This document shows positions 1-7,402 of a stretch of 64,000 nt of DNA, piece after piece. Origin of the DNA: Algibacter lectus (lineage in GTDB: Bacteria; Bacteroidota; Bacteroidia; Flavobacteriales; Flavobacteriaceae); the NCBI RefSeq assembly GCF_900112395.1, contig NZ_FOLN01000012.1, forward strand, positions 62,001 to 126,000, read 5' to 3'. The stretch's first letter is position 1, and each line of letters begins with the position of its first letter. The position numbers and the translations under genes are program-made. The notes beneath the pieces are model-generated. The model had not been told where the DNA came from and made no database searches. It worked only from the letters and a program-made list of their open reading frames with translations.

Positions 1-103
1 TGTATGTGGTTGCGGGAGGTAAAAAGAAGTTGTTATCTTCTTTAATACTGTTACATCCAAATAATGACAGGCTTAAAATTGAAATAATTATTAAGTGTTT
101 CAT
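1..103 (-). CDS. lipoprotein, N-terminal part only (runs off window)
   Basis: The complement of 103-101 is an ATG that opens a frame continuing past the left edge, so only 34 residues are visible. They start MKHLIIISILSLSLFGC, a short basic start, a hydrophobic stretch and a lipobox (LFGC), followed by a polar N-S-I-K-E-D stretch. This is a typical Flavobacteriaceae lipoprotein signal peptide, predicting export and lipid anchoring. The function cannot be read from this piece. It lies 48 bp after the stop of the alpha/beta hydrolase on the same strand, so the two may be cotranscribed. Confidence 0.6.
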   Translation of the reverse strand, partial: MKHLIIISILSLSLFGCNSIKEDNNFFLPPATTY

Positions 104-151
104 TGTTTTTGTTTTCAGGTTGAAAATTGCTGATTGAGAGATTAGACGTAT

Positions 152-1126
152 TTATTTTGTATGCTTGCGCATAAAGCTCCTCATTTTTTTAATAATAGCA
201 TCGCCATCTTCTTCCAAAGCAAAATGCCCCGTATCGTAAATGTTGTAATCAATATTTGTAACATCCTTTTTAAAGGCTGCTGCACCACTTTCAGGAAAAA
301 AGGCATCATTTTTACCCCAAACAATTAATAAAGGCGGTTGATTGTCTCTTAAATATTGTTGCCATTTTGGGTATAATTTTACATTGTTTTGGTAATCGTA
401 AAATAAATCTAAATTTACAGCATGAGCATCCGGTCTAGAAAGTCTTAAGTAATCTAAATTCCAGTTATCTGGATTTACGGTTTCTATATTTCTAACGCCG
501 TGTGTGTATTGCCATTTTAATCCTTCTAAAGAAAAGGCTGGTAATAATGCTGTTTCGGTAGTTTCGTTTCTGTCTTTCCAAAGCGCTCTAATACCTTGCC
601 AAGCATCTCCTAAACCTGCCTCGTAAGCATTTCCATTTTGATTAATTATGGCTGTAATTCTTTCTGGGTTTGCAGTGGCAAGCCTGAAACCAATTGGGGC
701 ACCATAATCCTGAATCATTATAGCGTAATTGTTAATATTCTTTTTTTCAAGAAAAGCGTTTATGGTTGTCGCTAGGTTATCAAAAGTGTATTCGAATGTT
801 TTTGAATCTGGAAAATCACTATTACCAAAACCAGGATAATCAGGAGCGATGAGGTGATACTCATTTGATAACTGATTTAATACTTTTCTGTATTGATGTG
901 ATGATGCGGGAAAACCATGTAGTAAAACAATACTTGGGTTTTCAGGGTTTCCAGCTTCTCGGTAGGCTATATTTATCCCGTTGACTTCGATGGATTTGTA
1001 GGCTACATTTTCATGCTGAATGGAGGTTTCTGTTTTTGTTTCTACTCTGTTGGTTTGTGCTGAGGTGTTGTCTTTACAAGAAGCAAAAAGGAGTAGGATG
1101 GATATTGCGTAAATTATATTTTTCAT
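152..1126 (-). CDS. lipoprotein alpha/beta hydrolase (haloalkane dehalogenase / epoxide hydrolase-like)
   Basis: The 324-residue protein has a lipoprotein signal with lipobox Cys17 (LLFASC), so it is probably anchored in the envelope. The alpha/beta hydrolase fold is clear: an HGFP oxyanion-hole motif at about 70-73, DYPGFGNSD at about 96-104, and a nucleophile elbow IQDYGAPIG with Asp140. An Asp nucleophile, rather than Ser, is typical of haloalkane dehalogenases and epoxide hydrolases. The catalytic His is in DTGHFALEED near the C-terminus, preceded by an acid in WGKNDAFFP. The substrate is unknown. The gene sits downstream of an SDR and a TetR regulator on the same strand, but a terminator-like hairpin lies between them. 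Confidence 0.85.
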   Translation of the reverse strand: MKNIIYAISILLLFASCKDNTSAQTNRVETKTETSIQHENVAYKSIEVNGINIAYREAGNPENPSIVLLHGFPASSHQYRKVLNQLSNEYHLIAPDYPGFGNSDFPDSKTFEYTFDNLATTINAFLEKKNINNYAIMIQDYGAPIGFRLATANPERITAIINQNGNAYEAGLGDAWQGIRALWKDRNETTETALLPAFSLEGLKWQYTHGVRNIETVNPDNWNLDYLRLSRPDAHAVNLDLFYDYQNNVKLYPKWQQYLRDNQPPLLIVWGKNDAFFPESGAAAFKKDVTNIDYNIYDTGHFALEEDGDAIIKKMRSFMRKHTK

Positions 1127-1195
1127 AATGTATTATGTAAGTGTTTATTCCATTTTAATGCTATTAATCAAATGGGTTTAAATTAAAATGAAATA

Positions 1196-1228
1196 AAAAG
1201 CCGTAGTATTTTGTTTACTATGGCTTTT
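1196..1228 (-). terminator. rho-independent terminator after the SDR gene
   Basis: A 13-bp stem, AAAAGCCGTAGTA paired with TACTATGGCTTTT with one G-T wobble and a short loop, lies 15 bp after the SDR stop codon. It separates the SDR unit from the downstream hydrolase gene. Confidence 0.6.
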
Positions 1229-1242
1229 ATCATGATATGTTT

Positions 1243-1989
1243 TTAGTTTCTACCAGCCATAACGCCACCATCGGTATCCCAAATGGCACCTGTAACCCAT
1301 GATGCTTTGTCTGAAAGTAAGAATACAATGCTGTTTGCTACATCTTGAGATTCTCCAAAACGACCAATAGGGTGAAAGCCGTTAAAACCAACCAATGCTT
1401 CAGCTGCAGCTTGTTCTCCTCCAAAAACACCATGATACACAGGTGTGTTTACTAAGGCAGGAGATACGGCATTAACACGAATGTTATCTTCTGCTAATTC
1501 CATTGCTAAATGTTGTGTTAAAGAATGTAAACCTGCTTTTTGCATTGAATATGCTGTAGACGGTGTTGCTTTTACGGCTTGCTTTGCCCACATAGAACCT
1601 ACGTTTACAATAGATCCGCCTTGAGTAGCTTTCATCTTTTTAGCAGCACTTTGAGTGATGAAAAAGAACCCTCTATTTAAATCTAAATAAGAGTTGTAAT
1701 CTTCCATAGTATGGTCTAAAAATGGTTTTGGACCAAAAATACCAGAGGCATTTACTAGAAAATCTAAGTTTTCTAACTCTGAAATTTTAGATACTAATGC
1801 ATCTACTTCTTCTGTTTTAGAAATGTTTACGGCATGTTTAACTAAGTTTGGAGTATCCGCTACTTTGTCAATATTTCTACCGACAATATGTACAGTTGCA
1901 CCGCCTTCTAATAAGCTGTTTGCTGTTGCGTTACCAATACCACTTGTTCCGCCAATTACTAAGGCTACTTTGTTTTCGAATTCTTTCAT
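1243..1989 (-). CDS. SDR family NAD(P)-dependent oxidoreductase
   Basis: This 248-residue protein is a classical short-chain dehydrogenase. It has the Rossmann glycine motif GGTSGIG at 13-19, NASG at 80-83, and the catalytic Ser132, Tyr147 and Lys151 (YSMQK). The C-terminal segment [12 protein letters not shown] is the usual SDR ending. The substrate is not apparent. The start is 30 bp downstream of an inverted repeat that also lies before the TetR gene immediately upstream. This suggests the SDR is the regulator's target, perhaps induced by a reactive carbonyl or quinone-like compound; that effector is inference. Confidence 0.9.
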   Translation of the reverse strand: MKEFENKVALVIGGTSGIGNATANSLLEGGATVHIVGRNIDKVADTPNLVKHAVNISKTEEVDALVSKISELENLDFLVNASGIFGPKPFLDHTMEDYNSYLDLNRGFFFITQSAAKKMKATQGGSIVNVGSMWAKQAVKATPSTAYSMQKAGLHSLTQHLAMELAEDNIRVNAVSPALVNTPVYHGVFGGEQAAAEALVGFNGFHPIGRFGESQDVANSIVFLLSDKASWVTGAIWDTDGGVMAGRN

Positions 1990-2018
1990 GTTATTTATTT
2001 TTTAAAGTTTAAAATTGA

Positions 2019-2032
2019 ACAGACAAGTCTGT
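2019..2032. promoter_or_regulatory. putative TetR operator before the SDR gene
   Basis: The sequence ACAGACAAGTCTGT is an inverted repeat (6-bp arms, 2-bp centre) in the 63-bp gap between the tetR stop and the SDR start. The same 14 bases, plus the next two (CT), occur before the tetR gene at 2646-2659. In both places the site is about 30 bp upstream of the start codon, where a repressor would cover the promoter. Confidence 0.65.
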
Positions 2033-2052
2033 CTTTGTTTGTGCAAATTTTT

Positions 2053-2616
2053 TTAAGATATGATCTGCGAACACAATTGTTTTGTTTCTTTTATTGGCCA
2101 ATCTTCTTGGTGTAAATGGCTTTCGCCAACAGCACCTTCGTAGAGTAAGTATATTTGTCTAGCAAGAGATTTAACTTGCGCTTCTTTTACATTTTCTAAA
2201 TTATTTGTAATAAGTTTTGATATAAGATCAATAAAACTATGTTTTTGCAATTGAATTTCGGCTCTTATAATTTCGTTGTCTTTCGGAATTTCAGAAACGG
2301 TTTTAATACACCAACAACCGTTGAAATCTTTATCTCTAAAAAAGAGTTCGAGAAAATCGAAAATAGCTAGAACTTGAGCTTTACCTTTTGGTTTAGATGT
2401 TGTGAAATCTTCTACATCTTGTATAAAACTTGAGTTTTTAAATTTAAGATAAGCCAGGCAAATTTCTTCCTTAGATTTAAAATGATTGTAAAGCGTTGCT
2501 TTTGCAATACCTGCTTCTGAAATAATTTCATTGATTCCCGTGGAATTATAGCCGTTCTTATAAAATAAGAACGAAGCCGTTTCAATGATTCTATTTTTTA
2601 CTTCAGAATGTTTCAT
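2053..2616 (-). CDS. TetR/AcrR family transcriptional regulator
   Basis: The protein has 187 residues, normal for TetR. The N-terminal helix-turn-helix covers about residues 8-55 (IIETASFLFYKNGYNSTGIN, then AGIAKATLYNHFKSKEE), with the typical TLYNHFKSKE recognition helix. The C-terminal domain is the ligand-binding and dimer part and has several Cys residues in its central section. It lies directly upstream of the SDR gene on the same strand, and a matching inverted repeat precedes each gene. This supports an autorepressing regulator of the two-gene unit. The inducer is unknown. Confidence 0.88.
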   Translation of the reverse strand: MKHSEVKNRIIETASFLFYKNGYNSTGINEIISEAGIAKATLYNHFKSKEEICLAYLKFKNSSFIQDVEDFTTSKPKGKAQVLAIFDFLELFFRDKDFNGCWCIKTVSEIPKDNEIIRAEIQLQKHSFIDLISKLITNNLENVKEAQVKSLARQIYLLYEGAVGESHLHQEDWPIKETKQLCSQIIS

Positions 2617-2620
2617 AGTG

Positions 2621-2659
2621 CAAAGGTAGATAAAAAAATCAAAAAACAGACAAGTCTGT
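2621..2659 (-). promoter_or_regulatory. tetR promoter with overlapping operator
   Basis: Read on the minus strand, a perfect Bacteroidota -7 box TACCTTTG lies at 2628-2621, just before the tetR ATG. The operator ACAGACAAGTCTGT (2646-2659) lies upstream, where the -33 element would be. A TTG inside the operator is 22 bp from the -7 box. Repressor binding there would block sigma contact, consistent with autorepression. Confidence 0.6.
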
Positions 2660-2680
2660 CTGTTTTTTGATTTTAAAATA

Positions 2681-3481
2681 TTATTTAGTCGATAAATTAA
2701 TAATATTCTCTGTTTTAATTTTAGATAATTCCTTTAGTTTTCCAGTTTCAAAAAGTTCTGGAAGCAGGTCTAATGGCGTACCTACTTCGGCTTCGTAGTT
2801 TGTGTAGTCTTGAAAAATAATACCATCTACACCCCGTTTGTTGTAAGAAGCTCTAAAACGAACGCCTCCTTTATTTACAGAATAGTTATAAGCTAAGTAG
2901 TCTATTTTTTTAGTTTCAGTATTTATCCAATAACGATATTCGTCATCAAAATCGTCTCCACCACCTTCTTGATTAAATGTTATGCCCAAAACAGCATAGT
3001 TTTTTTCTTTAATCGTTATGTCGCCTATGTACGTTTTATTTACAGAGGCATCATTTAGCTTATGCGGTAATGTGGCAAAGTAAATAACAGAATTTATACC
3101 ACCAGTTGCTCCTTTAATTTGTTTTTCGTTTAGGTTTACGGTATCTCCATTAACGGTTCTATAAAGTTTACCATTTTTAAGAACATCGATAGTTATGCTG
3201 TTGTTCTTTTTTGAAATTTTGGTGTACTTGTAATTTTGGTTATCATTTTTAAAATTATAGGTGTTGTCTCTAAAAACAAAGCTGTAATTAGCTGAATTGT
3301 ATAAGTCACCACCATGAGCTTCTATGGCTTGGTTCAAAATAACTTCTGCCTTTGAAACGGGTTTTACAGGTGTTGTCGCGTTTTCTTGAGTAGAAGGTGT
3401 TACCACTTCTTTTTTCTTATTATTACAAGCAAAAAGCGTTATACTGCATGCTAATGCTAAAAGATACTTATATATTGTCAT
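2681..3481 (-). CDS. lipoprotein of unknown function (DUF6503-like)
   Basis: A 266-residue lipoprotein. The frame opens at 3526, but I chose the ATG at 3481 because it begins a clean signal peptide, MTIYKYLLALACSITLFAC, with lipobox LFAC. After a Lys/Thr-rich linker the mature domain starts with AEVILNQAIEAHGGDLYNSA, then mostly beta-strand sequence rich in Tyr, Asn and Lys. It resembles the outer-membrane-type lipoproteins often labelled DUF6503 in Flavobacteriaceae; I am only moderately sure of that family. It follows msrA by 45 bp on the same strand, so cotranscription is likely. Confidence 0.7.
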   Translation of the reverse strand: MTIYKYLLALACSITLFACNNKKKEVVTPSTQENATTPVKPVSKAEVILNQAIEAHGGDLYNSANYSFVFRDNTYNFKNDNQNYKYTKISKKNNSITIDVLKNGKLYRTVNGDTVNLNEKQIKGATGGINSVIYFATLPHKLNDASVNKTYIGDITIKEKNYAVLGITFNQEGGGDDFDDEYRYWINTETKKIDYLAYNYSVNKGGVRFRASYNKRGVDGIIFQDYTNYEAEVGTPLDLLPELFETGKLKELSKIKTENIINLSTK

Positions 3482-3526
3482 TTTATAGTTTTGAGTTTTA
3501 CTAAGTATTCGGTTTAAGGAAATCAT

Positions 3527-4186
3527 TTAATGTGAGGCTTTCAATAATTCCTTCGGGAATTTAGCTTTAAATCTATTTAATCTTGGTACCGATACATTTT
3601 GAATGTAAGGATGGTCTGGGTGTAAACGCTCGTAATTTTGATGATAATCTTCGGCGATCCAAAATTTTTGGAATGGATAAACTTCGGCTGCAATTTTTAC
3701 ATTCAGCTTTTCGGCAAGAGCTGCTTTCTTTTTTAAGATAATTTCTTTCTGTGCTTCATTTTGATAAAAAAGGATAGAGCGGTATTGAGAACCACGATCG
3801 TTTCCTTGTCCGTTTACTTGAGTTACGTTTTGCGATGCAAAATAAACATCTACTAGAGTTTCGAAGCTTACTACCTCTGGATCGTAAATAATTTCTACGG
3901 CTTCAGCATGACCTGTTTTGCCGGTGTTACTTGCTGCATAGGTTGGCTTTGTTGTGTGGCCGCCAGAATAGCCAGAAATAGACTCGTCTACACCTTTTAC
4001 GCTTTCGTAAATGGCTTCTACACACCAAAAGCATCCGCTAGCAAAGTAGGCGCGCGCTTTTCCATTTTTTATTGGCACTTCTATGGGGTCTGCAGTTTGA
4101 ACGTCTAGTTGTTCTTTTTTGTTTTGTGCTGTATTTTGGCAACTAAAAAATAATGTAATTGCTAAGATTGGAATAATATGTTTCAT
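3527..4186 (-). CDS. msrA: peptide-methionine (S)-S-oxide reductase MsrA, lipoprotein form
   Basis: The protein repairs oxidised methionine by reducing the S-sulfoxide. The signature GCFWCVEAIY places the catalytic Cys at residue 52, followed by GYSGGHTTKPTY, and GHAEAVEIIYDP is also conserved. Unlike cytosolic MsrA, the 219-residue protein starts with a signal peptide and lipobox (TLFFSC, Cys16), so it should act in the periplasm or on the outer membrane. The linker between lipobox and domain is about 30 residues. The adjacent lipoprotein gene downstream may share its transcript. Confidence 0.95.
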   Translation of the reverse strand: MKHIIPILAITLFFSCQNTAQNKKEQLDVQTADPIEVPIKNGKARAYFASGCFWCVEAIYESVKGVDESISGYSGGHTTKPTYAASNTGKTGHAEAVEIIYDPEVVSFETLVDVYFASQNVTQVNGQGNDRGSQYRSILFYQNEAQKEIILKKKAALAEKLNVKIAAEVYPFQKFWIAEDYHQNYERLHPDHPYIQNVSVPRLNRFKAKFPKELLKASH

Positions 4187-4326
4187 GAGATATGTTTTGT
4201 TCTATGGCTTTAGACGTATAAAGTTATAAAAACTTAAAGGGAATTATGTAAAATTATTTTGCTAGATGTATTTTAAATATGTTTATAGCGTGCAGGTTAC
4301 GCACTTTTTTACAAAGTGGCCCGAAA

Positions 4327-4406
4327 TAGGGATTGCAGCGGTCGCTTTTGACGAGGCGCGCATCGAGACAAAACTTTAGCAGAAAGCTAGGCCCGAAGGG
4401 ATTGCC
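4327..4406 (-). repeat. REP-like intergenic element, diverged copy
   Basis: This stretch is more GC-rich than its surroundings. It begins TAGGGATTGCAGCGG and ends with AAAGCTAGGCCCGAAGGG. Those end motifs match, in opposite orientation, the element at 45267-45366. It fills most of the 286-bp gap between msrA and the next gene, where I see no coding sequence. Elements with these ends are common between genes in Bacteroidota. Confidence 0.5.
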
Positions 4407-4417
4407 AAAAATATAGG

Positions 4418-4459
4418 CATAAAAAAAAGCCTCTAGATTAACTAAAGGCTTTTTTTATG
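4418..4459 (-). terminator. rho-independent terminator of the nif3 unit
   Basis: A long stem, CATAAAAAAAAGCCT paired with AGGCTTTTTTTATG, starts 14 bp after the stop of the coiled-coil gene. It has an A/T-rich outer stem that can serve in either direction. Confidence 0.75.
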
Positions 4460-4472
4460 TGTTGTAAATGGA

Positions 4473-5252
4473 TTAAAGTTTAGAAAACAATTTTTCCATT
4501 TTAGCTTTTTGCTCTTCTGCAAGTGCAGCATCTACTAAGATACGACCACTGTGTTCATCGGTAATTACTTTTTTACGAGAAGCAATTTCTACTTGTACTT
4601 GTGGTGGAATTGTAAAAAACGATCCTCCAGATGCACCTCTTTCAATTGGCACTACAGCTAAACCGTTTTTCACATTTTTGCGAATACGGTTATAAGCAGC
4701 AACCAAGCGCTCTTCGATTTGTGTTTTGTAATCTTCAGATTTTTGGAACAAAGCTTGTTCTTCTTTTTCTGTTTCACTTAAAATAGCATCAAGCTCATTT
4801 TTCTTGTGCTTTAAGTGGTTTTGACGTTCTTTTAAACGCTCTTTAGTTTCAGAAATGACTTGTTTCTTTTGCTCGATTTGCACCTTAAATTCTCTAATGT
4901 GCTTTTCTGCCAATTCAATTTCTAATTCTTGAAACTCAACTTCTTTTGTTAAAGAGTTGAATTCACGATTATTTCTAACGTTTTTTTGTTGTTCGCTGTA
5001 CTTTTTAATCAAAGATTTTGCTTCTTCCATTAAATTTTTCTTTCCAGTGATGTCGTTGTCTATAACTTCTAAACTTGCAACAAGTTTTTCTAATCTTATA
5101 TTTAATCCGGCAACTTCATCTTCTAAATCACGAACTTCTAAAGGAAGTTCTCCACGAACATTTCTAATCTCGTCTATACGAGAATCTATGAGTTGTAAAT
5201 CGTATAAAGCTCTTAAGCGGTCTTCAACAGTTACTTCTTTCTTTTTAGCCAT
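4473..5252 (-). CDS. coiled-coil protein of the C4 zinc-ribbon (zf-RING_7) family, zinc ligands lost
   Basis: The 259-residue protein is mostly coiled coil (about residues 30-185, rich in Glu, Lys and Leu heptads). It ends in the region that is a four-cysteine zinc ribbon in relatives. Here that region reads RGASGGSFFTIPPQ and later ITDEHSGRILVD. The framework (GG, IPPQ, GRIL) is kept, but the cysteine positions are Ser, Ser, Asp and Ser, so zinc binding is not expected. The family is of uncertain function. The gene follows nif3 by 3 bp, a pairing known from many bacteria, so the two are probably cotranscribed. Confidence 0.85.
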   Translation of the reverse strand: MAKKKEVTVEDRLRALYDLQLIDSRIDEIRNVRGELPLEVRDLEDEVAGLNIRLEKLVASLEVIDNDITGKKNLMEEAKSLIKKYSEQQKNVRNNREFNSLTKEVEFQELEIELAEKHIREFKVQIEQKKQVISETKERLKERQNHLKHKKNELDAILSETEKEEQALFQKSEDYKTQIEERLVAAYNRIRKNVKNGLAVVPIERGASGGSFFTIPPQVQVEIASRKKVITDEHSGRILVDAALAEEQKAKMEKLFSKL

Positions 5253-5255
5253 ACT

Positions 5256-6350
5256 TTAAAAATACTTAACAGGATTGGTATTTGTCTTTGATAAAATGAT
5301 GGCAAAATTAGTGATTTTTTTTGTAAGATACGCTACTAAAAGGTTTTTTGTGTACTGCTCACTTTCATAATGCCCTATATCGGCCAAAAGAATACTGTTT
5401 TCGGCCATAAAAAAGTCGTGATATTTTAAATCTGCGGTTACAAAGGCATCAGCGCCTGCTGCTTTAGCGTTATTAATAGCAAAGCTTCCCGAACCTCCTA
5501 AAACGGCTACTTTTTTAATTTTTTTGTTTAAAAATGAGGAGTGACGAATGGCTCCTGTATTCATTTTTATTTTTAAATGTTGTAAAAAATCGGTTTCGTC
5601 CATGGCTTCGGCTAATTCGCCAACCATACCCATGCCAATATTTTGATTTTTATTCTCTAAAGTTGTTATTTCGTAAGCAACCTCTTCGTAAGAGTGTGTT
5701 TTAAATAGGGTGTCTATTATTTTAGATTCTAAATGTTTAGCAAAAGTTACCGTAATCTTTGTTTCGTCTTCGGTGTGCGTTTTGCCCTTTTCGCCAATAG
5801 TTGGGTTAGCGTTTTCGTTACCATTAAAAGTGCCATAGCCTTCTACGTTAAAACTACAATGGTTGTAATTACCAATGGCACCTGCACCTACAGCAAATAA
5901 AGCATCACGGAGTTTGTTGGCTTCATTTTTAGGTACGTAAGTGCTAAGTTTTTTTATAGTCTTACTTTGTGGTATTAAAATGTGTTGATTTTTAAGTTGT
6001 AATTGCTCGCAAATAATGTGGTTTACACCTTGTTGCGCATTATCGAGCGCTGTGTGCATACTATAAATGGCAATATCATTTTTTATGGCTTTTAAAACCA
6101 CGCGCTCTACATAATTTTTACCTGTTATTTTTTTTAGACCTTTAAAAATAATAGGATGGAAGCTTACAATAAGGTTGCAGTTTTGCTCTATGGCTTCGTC
6201 TACAACGGCTTCTAGCGTGTCTAGTGTAACTAAAACGCCTGTAAGTTTCGAGTTTTTATCTCCAACCAAAAGGCCTACGTTGTCAAAATCTTCGGCATAA
6301 GCTAAAGGTGCCAAGTGCTCTAATTGATTTATAACGTCTTGAATGATCAT
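5256..6350 (-). CDS. Nif3-like dinuclear metal centre protein (YbgI/NIF3 family)
   Basis: A member of the NIF3 family, listed in databases as 'GTP cyclohydrolase 1 type 2 homolog'; the true role is unsettled. At 364 residues it is the long form, with an inserted PII/CutA-like domain between the two halves. Metal-binding motifs are visible: SFHPIIF, YSMHTALDN, and at the C-terminal side the GGSGSF loop and DIGHYESEQ. The last of these carries the His and Glu that complete the dinuclear site. It is transcribed divergently from lpxK, with a perfect -7 box 20-27 bp before the ATG. Confidence 0.9.
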   Translation of the reverse strand: MIIQDVINQLEHLAPLAYAEDFDNVGLLVGDKNSKLTGVLVTLDTLEAVVDEAIEQNCNLIVSFHPIIFKGLKKITGKNYVERVVLKAIKNDIAIYSMHTALDNAQQGVNHIICEQLQLKNQHILIPQSKTIKKLSTYVPKNEANKLRDALFAVGAGAIGNYNHCSFNVEGYGTFNGNENANPTIGEKGKTHTEDETKITVTFAKHLESKIIDTLFKTHSYEEVAYEITTLENKNQNIGMGMVGELAEAMDETDFLQHLKIKMNTGAIRHSSFLNKKIKKVAVLGGSGSFAINNAKAAGADAFVTADLKYHDFFMAENSILLADIGHYESEQYTKNLLVAYLTKKITNFAIILSKTNTNPVKYF

Positions 6351-6369
6351 ATTGAAATAAATTTTACAT

Positions 6370-6377
6370 CAAAGATA
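6370..6377 (-). promoter_or_regulatory. -7 promoter box of the nif3 unit
   Basis: On the minus strand TATCTTTG matches the Bacteroidota TAnnTTTG box and lies 20-27 bp before the nif3 ATG. A near-match for the divergent lpxK gene, TACTTTCG, is at 6384-6391. Confidence 0.55.
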
Positions 6378-6397
6378 AAATAATTACTTTCGTGGTG

Positions 6398-7402
6398 ATG
6401 AAAATTTTGAGATACATATTGTTTCCTATTATGCCTTTTTATTATTTGGCAACTTGGTTACGGAATAAATTATTCGATTTGGGTATTAAAAAATCTAAAT
6501 CTTATAGCACGCCTGTAATTTGTGTTGGTAATCTAAGTGTTGGTGGAACAGGAAAAACCCCCATGATTGAGCATTTAATTACAGTGCTTAAAAATGAATA
6601 TAAAGTAGCGACTTTAAGTCGTGGTTATAAGCGTAAAACTAAGGGGTTTCAATTAGGTGATAAAAACGGTTCCGCAGAAACGATTGGTGATGAACCTTTT
6701 CAATTTTATAATAAATTTAAGGAAGATGTTTTAGTTGCTGTAGATGCCGATAGACAAAATGGTATTGAACAATTAATGAATTTACCAAATGCGCCCGAAG
6801 TTATTTTATTAGATGACGCGTATCAACACCGTAAAGTAGAGGCTGGTTTCAATATTTTACTAACCACTTATGCAAATCCATATTTTAAAGATTATGTTTT
6901 GCCTACAGGAAACCTTCGTGAACCAAGGTCAGGAGCTAACAGAGCGAATATTATTGTTGTAACAAAATGCCCTGATAATTTAAACGAAACAGATAAAACT
7001 TTGGTTTTAAAACGTATTAATGCTGATGAGAATCAACATGTGTTTTTTAGTAATATCGCTTACGCGGAAACGTTATTGTCTGCTGAAAAAACAATGAAAG
7101 TTGAGGATTTAACTTCATTTTGTTTAGTTACAGGAATTGCGAATTCTAAGCCTTTAACTGATTTTTTGGAAACCAAAAAGTTAAAATTCGACCATTTAAA
7201 TTTTAACGATCATCATAATTTTTCACCGGCTGATATTGCAGAATTGAGTAAAAAAGAATTGATAGTAACTACCGAAAAAGATTTTATGCGTCTTAAAGAT
7301 TACGAGGTTTTAAAAGATAAGTTATTCTATTTGCCTATAGCTATTGCTGTCGATAAGGAACCAGAATTTAGAGATACTATCAAAGCGTATTTAACTGCTT
7401 AA
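6398..7402 (+). CDS. lpxK: tetraacyldisaccharide 4'-kinase LpxK
   Basis: LpxK phosphorylates the 4' position of the lipid A disaccharide at the inner membrane. The N-terminal hydrophobic segment (ILRYILFPIMPFYYLATWL) is the membrane anchor, followed by the Walker A motif VGGTGKTP and by LLDDAYQHR. The frame also allows a GTG at 6392, but the ATG at 6398 gives the usual MKILRY start. The length is 334 residues, normal for the family. The last 4 bases overlap the convergent histidine kinase gene. Confidence 0.95.
   Translation: MKILRYILFPIMPFYYLATWLRNKLFDLGIKKSKSYSTPVICVGNLSVGGTGKTPMIEHLITVLKNEYKVATLSRGYKRKTKGFQLGDKNGSAETIGDEPFQFYNKFKEDVLVAVDADRQNGIEQLMNLPNAPEVILLDDAYQHRKVEAGFNILLTTYANPYFKDYVLPTGNLREPRSGANRANIIVVTKCPDNLNETDKTLVLKRINADENQHVFFSNIAYAETLLSAEKTMKVEDLTSFCLVTGIANSKPLTDFLETKKLKFDHLNFNDHHNFSPADIAELSKKELIVTTEKDFMRLKDYEVLKDKLFYLPIAIAVDKEPEFRDTIKAYLTA

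Noticed and set aside
2681-3526. Longer start at 3526 for the lipoprotein after msrA
   Set aside because: The added 15 residues lie before a perfect lipoprotein signal peptide and would spoil export; the ATG at 3481 is preferred.
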